Below, piece by piece: positions 45,160-52,874 of a DNA stretch of 64,000 bases. Made by a program: the position numbers and the translations under genes. The notes under the pieces were generated by a model, which was given only the letters and a program-made list of their open reading frames with translations, had not been told where the DNA came from and ran no database searches. Positions within the stretch are counted from its first letter, which is position 1. Every line of letters starts with the position of its first letter. The stretch comes from an uncultured Mesonia sp. (GTDB lineage Bacteria; Bacteroidota; Bacteroidia; Flavobacteriales; Flavobacteriaceae), in the NCBI GenBank assembly GCA_947499595.1, contig CANMOY010000005.1, positions 169,314 to 233,313 of the forward strand, read 5' to 3'.

Positions 45160-46218
45160 ATGTTTGAAGACAATTTACCCAAAACCAGCTTATCTGAATT
45201 AGGCGAATTTGGACTTATAGATCACCTTACTCGCTTTGTAAAAACCCACCAGCCAACCACCCATAAAGGCATTGGCGATGATGCAGCAGTGATTAATCAC
45301 GAAAAAGAGCAAAGTGTGATCACCACCGATATGCTGATTGAAGGGGTTCATTTTGATTTGGCCTACACCCCATTGAAACACTTAGGCTACAAAGCCGTGA
45401 TGGTAAATTTATCTGATGTGTATGCCATGAACGCTCAAGCCTCACAAATTACCGTTTCTATAGCGGTATCCAACCGTTTTCCTGTAGAGGCGCTTGAAGA
45501 ATTATATGCCGGGATTATTTTAGCTTGCGACACTTATAAAGTTGATTTGATAGGCGGCGACACTACCTCATCACGAAGTGGTCTTGTAATTAGCATTACC
45601 GCGATTGGACAAGTGCAAACCGATAAAGTTACCTATAGAAGTGGAGCAAAACCGAATGACCTATTGGTAGTAACGGGTGATCTTGGCGCTGCATTTATGG
45701 GACTTAAAGTCTTAGAACGAGAAAATGAGGTGTTTAAAGTAAACCCTAACGCGCAACCCGATTTAGAACCTTATGCCTATCTTGTTGAACGCCAATTAAA
45801 GCCTGAAGCTAGAAAAGACATTCCTCAACTTCTAGAGGCGCTCAAAGTAAAACCTACCAGTATGATAGATATTAGCGATGGTCTTTCTTCTGAAATAATA
45901 CATTTATGCAGAAATGCTAAGGTTGGAGCAAATTTGTTTGAAGAAAAAATTCCGTTAGACCCAGCTGTTATCTCGGTATGCGAAGAATTCAATATAGACA
46001 GTACAACCATTGCTTTGAGCGGCGGAGAAGATTATGAATTATTGTTTACCATAGATCAAAACGATTACGATAAGATTAAGGGCAACCCAAATTTAACCGT
46101 CATTGGCCATATGACCGAAGAAAAAGAAGGTATGCACTTAATAACTCGTGCGAACCAAAAAATACCTATTAAAGCAAGAGGATGGAATTCTTTTGAAGAT
46201 GCAAATGATAAGGAATAA
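45160..46218 (+). CDS. thiL: Thiamine-monophosphate kinase
   Basis: A 352-residue PurM-like kinase that makes thiamine diphosphate from thiamine monophosphate. It has TSLSELGEFGLIDHLT, GIGDDAAVI, TDMLIEGVHFDL, VMVNLSDVYAMNAQ, LIGGDTTSS, MIDISDGLSSEI and LSGGEDYELLFT, the complete ThiL motif set. The ATG at 45160 (Met-Phe-Glu-Asp) is preferred over an in-frame TTG at 45145. It is monocistronic with its own -7 box and terminator. Its product is the cofactor of SucA encoded upstream. Confidence 0.96.
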   Translation: MFEDNLPKTSLSELGEFGLIDHLTRFVKTHQPTTHKGIGDDAAVINHEKEQSVITTDMLIEGVHFDLAYTPLKHLGYKAVMVNLSDVYAMNAQASQITVSIAVSNRFPVEALEELYAGIILACDTYKVDLIGGDTTSSRSGLVISITAIGQVQTDKVTYRSGAKPNDLLVVTGDLGAAFMGLKVLERENEVFKVNPNAQPDLEPYAYLVERQLKPEARKDIPQLLEALKVKPTSMIDISDGLSSEIIHLCRNAKVGANLFEEKIPLDPAVISVCEEFNIDSTTIALSGGEDYELLFTIDQNDYDKIKGNPNLTVIGHMTEEKEGMHLITRANQKIPIKARGWNSFEDANDKE

Positions 46219-46238
46219 AAATTAAGCTTATATTATTT

Positions 46239-46266
46239 AAAAATCCCGCCAATGAGCGGGATTTTT
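46239..46266 (+). terminator. Hairpin terminator of thiL
   Basis: AAAAATCCCGC and GCGGGATTTTT arms with a 6-nt loop. It may also stop the small membrane-protein gene on the minus strand. Confidence 0.85.
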
Positions 46267-46273
46267 ATATAAC

Positions 46274-46462
46274 TTATTTTGATTTCATTAGCTTTAGTAT
46301 AATCCACATGGAGAACGGAGTTATTAACAAAAAACCTCCTAAAAGTGCTAATAACTGCCAAAGCTGATCTTCATATTTTATTATTTGATTCAATAATTGC
46401 CATACAACAATTGTATTTAAAAGCACAACAGGAACTAGAATAGCGAATAATCTTTTCTTCAT
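46274..46462 (-). CDS. Small two-TM membrane protein
   Basis: A 62-residue protein: MKKRLFAI, TM1 (about 7-26), a charged turn with KYEDQ, and TM2 (about 34-56) ending in LKLMKSK. No family is recognised. It lies 14 nt downstream of the ACT-like gene and ends just before the thiL terminator, so it is probably the second gene of that transcript. It is short, so some doubt remains. Confidence 0.6.
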   Translation of the reverse strand: MKKRLFAILVPVVLLNTIVVWQLLNQIIKYEDQLWQLLALLGGFLLITPFSMWIILKLMKSK

Positions 46463-46476
46463 TTAATATAAATTAT

Positions 46477-47139
46477 TTAATAGTTTGATTTTAAACGTTT
46501 TATAACAGTAAAAGCTTTTTCAACCAGTGCATCGTCTACCAAAGCTATAAATTCATTAGTGGTAGATACCACATCATAAACCGCGATGCCGTTCCAGGCC
46601 AAATCCTTGAAAATTTGATAGTACAATCCGGTAATTTTATAATTATCTTGTGGTAGTTTTACACTTATAGCGGATAAATTTGCCCGAAAATGCATTTGCC
46701 TTTCTCGCTTAAAATAACTACTCACTAAATCTTTCTGTGCACCAGAAATCATTAAATTACTCTCGGTTATACCTCGGGTAAACGCATAAAAAAGTTGCTC
46801 TCGATGGTTTATTTTATCGAGTAACTTTACTTGAGATGGAATTAAAGTGGCAGAATTCTCAAATGTATAAGCCACAATATCTGATTTTAGGGTTATATCT
46901 CCCAAAAGCCGTAGGCTTTTTTTTATTTGCCCAGATTGATGAATATGCGGCGGGATAGGATATCTACGCAACGCCATCATAATAGCTCCTGTCTTTACAG
47001 GTTTTCTAAGCAAATCGCTAATTTTAGGCTGTAAATCACTTGCCAAAGCACTATAATTTACAATACCTCGAGCTAAAGCTTCTTCTAAAAAGTGTTGCCC
47101 TTTCACCACTTCTCCAACAGCCTGTGCTACAGTCTTCAT
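46477..47139 (-). CDS. Hypothetical protein with C-terminal ACT-like domain, divergent from aspartate kinase
   Basis: A 220-residue cytoplasmic protein. The N-terminal half is helical (EVVKGQHFLEEALARGIVNYSALASDLQPKISDLLRKPVKTGAIMMALRRYP) and looks like a winged-helix or repressor-type fold. The C-terminal part (150-218, RANLSAISVKLPQDNYKITGLYYQIFKDLAWNGIAVYDVVSTTNEFIALVDDALVEKAFTVIKRL) reads like an ACT domain: an alternating strand/helix set with the typical late strand 'NEFIALVDDALVEKAF'. ACT domains sense amino acids. Its position divergent from aspartate kinase, which also ends in ACT domains, suggests it is an amino-acid-responsive regulator; this is inference. Confidence 0.72.
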   Translation of the reverse strand: MKTVAQAVGEVVKGQHFLEEALARGIVNYSALASDLQPKISDLLRKPVKTGAIMMALRRYPIPPHIHQSGQIKKSLRLLGDITLKSDIVAYTFENSATLIPSQVKLLDKINHREQLFYAFTRGITESNLMISGAQKDLVSSYFKRERQMHFRANLSAISVKLPQDNYKITGLYYQIFKDLAWNGIAVYDVVSTTNEFIALVDDALVEKAFTVIKRLKSNY

Positions 47140-47202
47140 AATGTTATATATTTAACAGATTGTGTAAAATTAGTCAATTTTTTATAAAAAAATGGAATGA
47201 TT

Positions 47203-47210
47203 CAAATGTA
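47203..47210 (-). promoter_or_regulatory. Putative -7 box (TACATTTG) for the ACT-like gene
   Basis: TAnnTTTG match on the minus strand, 63 nt before the start at 47139. It forms a dyad with the plus-strand box at 47215-47222. Confidence 0.5.
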
Positions 47211-47214
47211 CTCA

Positions 47215-47222
47215 TACATTTG
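47215..47222 (+). promoter_or_regulatory. Putative -7 box (TACATTTG) for aspartate kinase
   Basis: TAnnTTTG match 18 nt before the aspartate kinase start codon. Only 4 nt separate it from the opposing box for the ACT-like gene. Confidence 0.5.
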
Positions 47223-47240
47223 AACTTAGATTAAACCAAT

Positions 47241-48590
47241 ATGAAAGTTTTAAAATTCGGTGGAACCTCTGTAAGCTGTGCAAATAACATTGCACAAATT
47301 GCCCATATAGCTCAAAGGCCAGGATCAAAATTTATGGTCTTTTCGGCATTGAGCGGAAGCACCAATCAGTTAACTCTGTTTGCTGATTTTTTGGCGCAAG
47401 AAAATTTTAAAGCGACTAATGAGTTAATCGAACAAATTACGCATCACTTTAGAAAATTTAGTTGTGATCTATTGGAAAAGCATCCTGAGCAACTTCAGGT
47501 AGCCCTAGAATATGTTGATTTACTAGCTGCCTGGTTGGCAGGATGTTTCCAAAAGCCCTTCAGCGAAAGCTTAAAAAATGAAATTATTGCTCAAGGAGAA
47601 TTATTTTCTAGTCGATTAATAAGTTTGTATTTTAAATCACAACAAATTGAACATATATATTTACCTGCTCTAGATTTTATGCGCACCGATAAAGACGGTG
47701 AACCCGATTATTTTTATATCAAGCAACAGCTTAAACAACAATGTATAGGTTACCCCAATAATCCTATATGGGTTACCCAAGGTTTTATTTGTTTAGATGC
47801 CAAGGGTGAAATTGCCAATTTAGGTCGTGGCGGAAGCGATTATACCGCCACGATTATTGGTGCTTGTTTAGAAGCAGAAGAAGTTCAAATTTGGAGTGAT
47901 ATTGATGGCTTTCATAATAACGACCCTAGGTATGTAACACCCACCAAACCATTAGCAGAATTATCTTTTGATGAGGCGGCTGAGTTAGCTTATTTTGGTG
48001 CAAAAATCCTGCATCCGGCAACGGTATTGCCTGTTAAAAACCTAGGCATACCTGTACGTTTAAAAAACACTATGCAACCCGAAGCAAAAGGGAGCTTAAT
48101 CACACAAAAAACCTGTAAGACCGGGATCAAGGCCATTGCTGCCAAAGATGGCATTACCGTTATAAAAATAAAATCTGAACGCATGCTGCTGGCTCACGGG
48201 TTTTTAAAAAAGGTTTTTGACATTTTTGAACGTTATCAAACAGCAATAGATATGATAACTACTTCTGAAATTGCCATCTCGTTAACCATAGACAACGACA
48301 CTTATTTAGAACCAATAGCCAAAGAGTTATCGGTGTTTTCTCGCGTTCAAATAGAACAAGAAATGAGTATTATTTGCTTAGTTGGTAATTCTATTGTTAA
48401 TCATCCAGATACCTCAAGACTTTTTCAAATAATGCAAGATGTAAATTTACGTATGATCGCATACGGTGGCAGCAACAACAATATATCTTTATTGGTAAAT
48501 ACTTCAGCCAAAAAGGCAGTTTTAAATAAACTTAACCACTATGTGTTTCGCACCCCAAAAAAAGAACTGCCTGAATTGGTTGAATATTAA
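47241..48590 (+). CDS. lysC: Aspartate kinase (monofunctional)
   Basis: A 449-residue amino-acid kinase. The N-terminal KFGGTSV motif (residues 5-11) begins the ATP domain; NLGRGGSDYTATIIG and WSDIDGFHNNDPRYV are canonical, and FDEAAELAYFGAKILHPATV is family-typical. The C-terminal 150 residues form two ACT domains (GITVIKIKSERMLLAHGFLKKVFDIFERYQTAIDMITTSEIAISL and a second near the end), the usual site of lysine/threonine feedback. It catalyses the first step to Lys, Thr, Met and diaminopimelate. It ends at a strong hairpin terminator. Confidence 0.95.
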   Translation: MKVLKFGGTSVSCANNIAQIAHIAQRPGSKFMVFSALSGSTNQLTLFADFLAQENFKATNELIEQITHHFRKFSCDLLEKHPEQLQVALEYVDLLAAWLAGCFQKPFSESLKNEIIAQGELFSSRLISLYFKSQQIEHIYLPALDFMRTDKDGEPDYFYIKQQLKQQCIGYPNNPIWVTQGFICLDAKGEIANLGRGGSDYTATIIGACLEAEEVQIWSDIDGFHNNDPRYVTPTKPLAELSFDEAAELAYFGAKILHPATVLPVKNLGIPVRLKNTMQPEAKGSLITQKTCKTGIKAIAAKDGITVIKIKSERMLLAHGFLKKVFDIFERYQTAIDMITTSEIAISLTIDNDTYLEPIAKELSVFSRVQIEQEMSIICLVGNSIVNHPDTSRLFQIMQDVNLRMIAYGGSNNNISLLVNTSAKKAVLNKLNHYVFRTPKKELPELVEY

Positions 48591-48632
48591 AATTCATATT
48601 CGGTTACCCCAAGTATTTATTTTGTTAAACCG

Positions 48633-48664
48633 AAAAAACCAGCTTTTAGGAGCTGGTTTTTTAA
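48633..48664 (+). terminator. Hairpin terminator of aspartate kinase
   Basis: AAAAAACCAGC and GCTGGTTTTTT arms, 8-nt loop, about 42 nt after the stop codon. Confidence 0.85.
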
Positions 48665-48798
48665 TTAATTCTTATTTTAAAAAATTGGAATTATATAAAT
48701 CATTAGGTTCCCTAGCCAAACCCGTCGGCAAATAAAGGAAAACGCTATTAATGACCTATATAAGGAGAGAATATTCTTGTTTTCCGAGCTTATTTGTT

Positions 48799-49575
48799 TT
48801 AAATAGAATTCCTAAGAAACCCCAACAATTCCTCTTTAGCTTCTAAATGTGTCATATGTCCGCCTTTAAAGGTTATAAATTGAGTATGGGTTGCTTTGGC
48901 GAGTTGCTGTAAGCTTTCTAAAGGGACAATTTCATCTTCTTCACCTGCCAAGAATATTTTCTCTCCCGTAAAATTGTTCAAAATATGAGTTCTATCCTTT
49001 CTAGATTTTAGACCTTCTATGGCCGCTACAATGTTTTCTGCTGGCATTTGTTGCGACTGTTTAACGAGCGTGTTGATGTGTTCTTGTAATTGCTCTCTAC
49101 CTTCTTTTCCGAATAGATTAGTGATTGCCATCCGCACAAAAGCATTCTTGTTTTGCTTTACCAGGCGAATGGCTCGATCTCTATTGACAACACGTTTGGG
49201 GGAATCGGCTAGCGGTGTTGAATTTAAAAGCAACATTTTTTTTATCCTTAACGGATATAGTTCCGCGAAAGCCAGTGTAACATAACCTCCCATTGAATGT
49301 CCTAAAAAAGTAGCTTGTTTTATATTTAGTTGATTGAGCAAATGGTTAATTGATTGTGCCATCTCTTCCATAGTATGAATATAACCCAAGCGCTGCGAAC
49401 TGCCATGCCCCAATAAATCTACACAAATAAAGCGCTTTTTTTCAGGCAATTCTGGCAGTATAGCCTCCCACATGCTGAGGTTTTCTAAAAAACCGTGTAA
49501 AAGTACAATTACCTCACCTCGCCCCGTGTCTGTATAGGCAATTTGTATATTTTTGTATTTGATGAAATTTTGCAT
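48799..49575 (-). CDS. Alpha/beta hydrolase
   Basis: A 258-residue hydrolase. LLHGFLENLSMWE forms the oxyanion loop, the nucleophile elbow is Gly92-His-Ser94-Met-Gly-Gly, the acid is in LAGEEDEIVPLE and the base His is in FKGGHMTHLEA. The start is the ATG at 49575; a TTG at 49590 lies upstream of the -7 box TATTTTTG, which ends 4 nt before the ATG. No signal peptide, so cytoplasmic. Substrate unknown; esterase or BioH/MhpC-like activities are equally possible. Divergent from the beta-lactamase-family gene. Confidence 0.9.
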   Translation of the reverse strand: MQNFIKYKNIQIAYTDTGRGEVIVLLHGFLENLSMWEAILPELPEKKRFICVDLLGHGSSQRLGYIHTMEEMAQSINHLLNQLNIKQATFLGHSMGGYVTLAFAELYPLRIKKMLLLNSTPLADSPKRVVNRDRAIRLVKQNKNAFVRMAITNLFGKEGREQLQEHINTLVKQSQQMPAENIVAAIEGLKSRKDRTHILNNFTGEKIFLAGEEDEIVPLESLQQLAKATHTQFITFKGGHMTHLEAKEELLGFLRNSI

Positions 49576-49579
49576 AGCG

Positions 49580-49587
49580 CAAAAATA
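49580..49587 (-). promoter_or_regulatory. Putative -7 box (TATTTTTG) 4 nt before the hydrolase start codon
   Basis: TAnnTTTG, then CGCT, then ATG: the same 4-nt spacing as the tetR-type gene, predicting a leaderless transcript. It also excludes the upstream TTG as the start. Confidence 0.6.
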
Positions 49588-49619
49588 CAATGTTCACCCC
49601 TTAAAAAGTCTAACTACTT

Positions 49620-51170
49620 ATGAAAATTAGTCCGTACCTTTTATTTTTATTCATGCTTTGTACCGCCATTTCCCAGGCACAACTTAGCGAAAAACAAATT
49701 GATGATTTGGTAAAAAACACCTTAACAACTTTTGAAGTGCCTGGTATTTCTGTGGGTATTGTTAAAGACGGGAAGGTAGTCTATGCCAAAGGTCACGGTT
49801 TACGTTCATTACAATCTAAATTACCAATGAACGAGAAAACATTAGTGGGGGTTGCCTCTAACTCAAAAGGTTTTACTGCCTTTGCTCTGGCCATGCTGGT
49901 TGAAGATGGTTTGGTAAAATGGGATGACAAGGTGCGTGATCACCTGCCAGAATTCAGGTTACAAGATGCTTATGCCACCGAAAATATGCGCATTAAAGAT
50001 TTACTCACCCATAATAGCGGTCTTGGTTTGGGAGCAGGTGATTTGATGTTCTTTCCCGAAGGAAATGACTTTAGCGCCCAAGAAATTGTAACCAATTTAA
50101 AACATATAACGCCAACTAGCTCTTTGAGAAGTGAGTTTGCTTATAACAATAATATGTATATTGTTGCCGGTGAAGTAATTGAACGTTTAAGCGGACTCAG
50201 TTGGGAGGAGTTTATCGAGCAGCGTATTATGCAACCGGTAGGCATGAACAACAGTAAGGCAGCCTACAATCGAGTAAGCAATAAAAGCAATATTATAGCG
50301 GCGCATACCCGCACCGAAGGTAAAGTGATTCAAATACCGCATGACTGGAGCGAAACCGCCAATCCCGCGGGAGGAATTATGAGCAATATTCCCGATATGC
50401 TCACATGGGCTCAATTTTTAATGAATAATGCTCAAACTAAAAACGGCATACAATTGTTACCTACCAAGCAATTGCACCAACTTTGGCAATTGCAAACTCC
50501 CCTACCGGTAAGCCCAAAAAACGATTATAACACGCATTTTTTTGGCTATGCTTTAGGTTGGTTTGTTAAAGATGTTGCTGGCTATAAAGAAGTAACACAT
50601 ACCGGAGGTTTACTAGGAACGGTAACTCAATTTACCCTAATTCCAGAATTAGACCTTGGTATTGTGGTTCTCACCAATCAAATGAATGGTAATGCTTTTA
50701 AAACCATTACTAATACGATTAAAGATAGTTACCTAGGGTATAAAAATAGAGATTGGTTATCACGTTATGATAAGCAAAACCAAGATTGGCTAGCCAAAAA
50801 TGATAGTATAAAACAAGCGGTTTACCATCAAGTGGATTTAGCCAAAGAAAATCCACAAATTATTACTCCAAAACAAATAATTGGAGAATACAAAGACAAT
50901 TGGATGGGAACCTTTAAAATCTATCAAGATAAAGGTAAATTACGCATAGCTTCTTTTAGATCTTCTCAACTGGTGGGCGATTTATTACCTTATAACGCTA
51001 CCACTTATGTTGCCAAGTGGGATAACCGAAGCTTTGATGCCGATGTTTTTGTGATTTTTAGTCTAGATGAAAACGCTATTGCCCAACAAGCCCGTATGCA
51101 ATATATTGCTCCTATTACCGATTTTAGTTTCGACTTTGGCGACTTAAAGCTAAAGCGGATTAAAGACTAG
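49620..51170 (+). CDS. Class C beta-lactamase-family serine hydrolase with DUF3471-like tail
   Basis: A 516-residue exported enzyme with a signal peptide (1-20, ending QAQ). The beta-lactamase-fold motifs are: Ser80-Asn-Ser-Lys83 in GVASNSKGFTAFAL, the Tyr-Asn-Asn motif in SEFAYNNNMYIVAG, and HTGG in VTHTGGLLGTVTQ (the KTG equivalent). The last 120 residues (KNDSIKQAVYHQ... QIIGEYKDNWMGTFKIYQDKGKLRIA) form the DUF3471-type beta domain usual in this family. It is more likely a peptidase/esterase acting in the periplasm than a resistance enzyme. Ends at a strong terminator. Confidence 0.92.
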   Translation: MKISPYLLFLFMLCTAISQAQLSEKQIDDLVKNTLTTFEVPGISVGIVKDGKVVYAKGHGLRSLQSKLPMNEKTLVGVASNSKGFTAFALAMLVEDGLVKWDDKVRDHLPEFRLQDAYATENMRIKDLLTHNSGLGLGAGDLMFFPEGNDFSAQEIVTNLKHITPTSSLRSEFAYNNNMYIVAGEVIERLSGLSWEEFIEQRIMQPVGMNNSKAAYNRVSNKSNIIAAHTRTEGKVIQIPHDWSETANPAGGIMSNIPDMLTWAQFLMNNAQTKNGIQLLPTKQLHQLWQLQTPLPVSPKNDYNTHFFGYALGWFVKDVAGYKEVTHTGGLLGTVTQFTLIPELDLGIVVLTNQMNGNAFKTITNTIKDSYLGYKNRDWLSRYDKQNQDWLAKNDSIKQAVYHQVDLAKENPQIITPKQIIGEYKDNWMGTFKIYQDKGKLRIASFRSSQLVGDLLPYNATTYVAKWDNRSFDADVFVIFSLDENAIAQQARMQYIAPITDFSFDFGDLKLKRIKD

Positions 51171-51183
51171 GTCTTTTATGAAC

Positions 51184-51217
51184 AAAAAAAAGGAAGCTCG
51201 TTGAGCTTCCTTTTTTT
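51184..51217. terminator. Hairpin terminator (serine hydrolase / aminopeptidase P)
   Basis: AAAAAAAGGAAGCTC and GAGCTTCCTTTTTTT form a 15-bp stem with a 3-nt loop between two convergent genes; active on both strands. Confidence 0.88.
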
Positions 51218-51247
51218 AAAAATTATAACCTCGAAAAGGCATTGCAT

Positions 51248-52540
51248 TTATTTATTCATTAAATCTTCAATTTCATCAGCTTCAATAGGAATATCAGCCA
51301 TTAAATTAAAGGGCTCTCCTTGTTCCTGAATAACCACATCATCTTCTAATCGAATACCAAAACCTTCATCGGGAATATAAATTCCTGGTTCTACAGTAAA
51401 CACCATATTCGCTTTTAAGGGCTCATACAATAAACCATAATCGTGCGTGTCTAAACCGATATTATGTGAGGTACCGTGCATAAAATATTTTTTATACGCT
51501 GGCCATTCCGGGTTTTCATTTTGCACATCAGCTTTATCTAACAATTTCAAGTCAAGTAGTTCTGATGTCATCAACTTACCTACTTCTTTATGGTACTCGG
51601 TCCAATCTGCTCCTGGCACCAATAGTTGGGTGGCTAAATCTTTCACTTTATTAACCGAATTATACACCTCTTTTTGTCTTTTTGTAAATTTCCCTGAAAC
51701 GGGAATAGTTCGAGACATATCGCTAGAGTAATTAGCATACTCTGCACCAACATCCAGCAAGATAAGTTCACCCGCCTTGCATTGCGCTTTATTTTCTATA
51801 TAATGCAAAACATTAGCGTTGTTACCCGAAGCCACAATAGGCGTGTAGGCAAAGCCGCGTGAACGGTTACGCAAGAATTCGTGCATAAATTCTGCTTCTA
51901 TTTCATATTCCCATACACCAGGTTTTACAAAGTCTAAAATACGTTTAAATCCTTTTCCGGTAATTTTACAAGCCGCTTGCATTACTTCTAACTCCAAGCT
52001 GTGTTTCACCGCACGCAGTCGCTGTAAAATGGGGTTACTTTTAGCTCTTTGATGAGCGGGGTAGGCTTCTGTTACCCATTTATTGAAACGCGCTTCTCTT
52101 GTTTCGGTTTCTACATTGGCACGGTAATGTTCATTGGTATTGATGTAAATGGTATCGCATTGAGCCATTAATTCGTGAAAAACTTTTTTAAAATCTTTTA
52201 ACCAGTAAACGGTTTTCACTCCAGAAACTTCAAGCGCTTTTTCCTTGTCTAATTTCTCCCCCTCCCAAACGGCGATATGCTCATTGGTTTCGGTAAGAAA
52301 AAGTATTTCTCTATGCTCTGGTTTTGGTGCATCGGGAAAAAGCACTAAAATACTCTGGTCTTGATCTACCCCACTTAGATAAAAAATGTTTTTATCTTGC
52401 TGAAAAGGCATGGTGCTATCTGCCCCTGTTGGATAAATATCATTGGAGTTAAAAACAGCCAAACTAGAAGGACGCATTTGCGCCATAAAGTTCTTTCTGT
52501 TCTCAATAAATAAGTCGTTGTTTATAGCTTGATATCTCAT
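51248..52540 (-). CDS. Xaa-Pro aminopeptidase (aminopeptidase P)
   Basis: A 430-residue M24B metallopeptidase. The N-terminal creatinase-like domain (MRYQAINNDLFIENRKNFMAQM, YPTGADSTMPFQQDKNIFYLSG) is followed by the pita-bread domain. Dinuclear metal ligands are seen in LILLDVGAEYANYSSDMSRTIPVSG (two Asp), HGTSHNIGLDTHD (His) and VFTVEPGIYIPDEGFGIRLEDDVVI (two Glu). It removes N-terminal residues before proline. Monocistronic. Confidence 0.95.
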   Translation of the reverse strand: MRYQAINNDLFIENRKNFMAQMRPSSLAVFNSNDIYPTGADSTMPFQQDKNIFYLSGVDQDQSILVLFPDAPKPEHREILFLTETNEHIAVWEGEKLDKEKALEVSGVKTVYWLKDFKKVFHELMAQCDTIYINTNEHYRANVETETREARFNKWVTEAYPAHQRAKSNPILQRLRAVKHSLELEVMQAACKITGKGFKRILDFVKPGVWEYEIEAEFMHEFLRNRSRGFAYTPIVASGNNANVLHYIENKAQCKAGELILLDVGAEYANYSSDMSRTIPVSGKFTKRQKEVYNSVNKVKDLATQLLVPGADWTEYHKEVGKLMTSELLDLKLLDKADVQNENPEWPAYKKYFMHGTSHNIGLDTHDYGLLYEPLKANMVFTVEPGIYIPDEGFGIRLEDDVVIQEQGEPFNLMADIPIEADEIEDLMNK

Positions 52541-52874
52541 AAAACTTGAATTTTTTCAAAAATAAGCAATCTATAAAACAATATAGACCGCTTGTTCAAT
52601 ATTTAATAATTTAAAAAAAATTAGCATAGTGTTAACATTTTTATTACATTTAAAATCTCATCCTCAATAGTGTTATTCTGAAAAAGAAAAAAGAAAAAAG
52701 AAAAAAGAAAAAAGAAAAAAGCAAAAAGCAAAAGGCTATCCAAGTTTGCTGCACTCGTATGCAATTTTAAAGGTTTTTAATCTTTTCCACACTTAAGGTG
52801 GAAAGATAGGCACAAAACAACCACCTTAAAAAAACAAGCCTATAACAGATTATTAACGATTAAAATTAATACAA
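52541..52874. other. 334-nt intergenic region with tandem repeat and hairpin
   Basis: It contains the heptamer repeat at 52681-52735 and a TTTCCAC/GTGGAAA inverted repeat (about 52784-52804). No TAnnTTTG box is recognisable before the lipoprotein gene at 52875, and no tRNA is present. Confidence 0.6.
52681..52735 (+). repeat. Tandem heptanucleotide repeat (AAAAAAG)n
   Basis: G residues at 52686, 52693, 52700, 52707, 52714 and 52721 fall exactly 7 nt apart within poly-A, giving five full AAAAAAG units and a partial one; two degenerate CAAAAAG/CAAAAGG units follow. It lies 140-190 nt upstream of the lipoprotein gene. Such tracts are prone to replication slippage. Confidence 0.85.

Noticed and set aside
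48541..48735. Plus-strand reading frame across the aspartate kinase end
   Set aside because: It overlaps the real gene end and the terminator hairpin, has no promoter and no family resemblance.
49620..51170. Antibiotic-resistance beta-lactamase
   Set aside because: Family motifs fit the wide class C/esterase superfamily with a DUF3471-like tail; nothing supports a specific resistance role.
52681..52735. CRISPR-like array
   Set aside because: Units are only 7 bases with no spacers, and no cas genes occur in the window; it is a simple tandem repeat.
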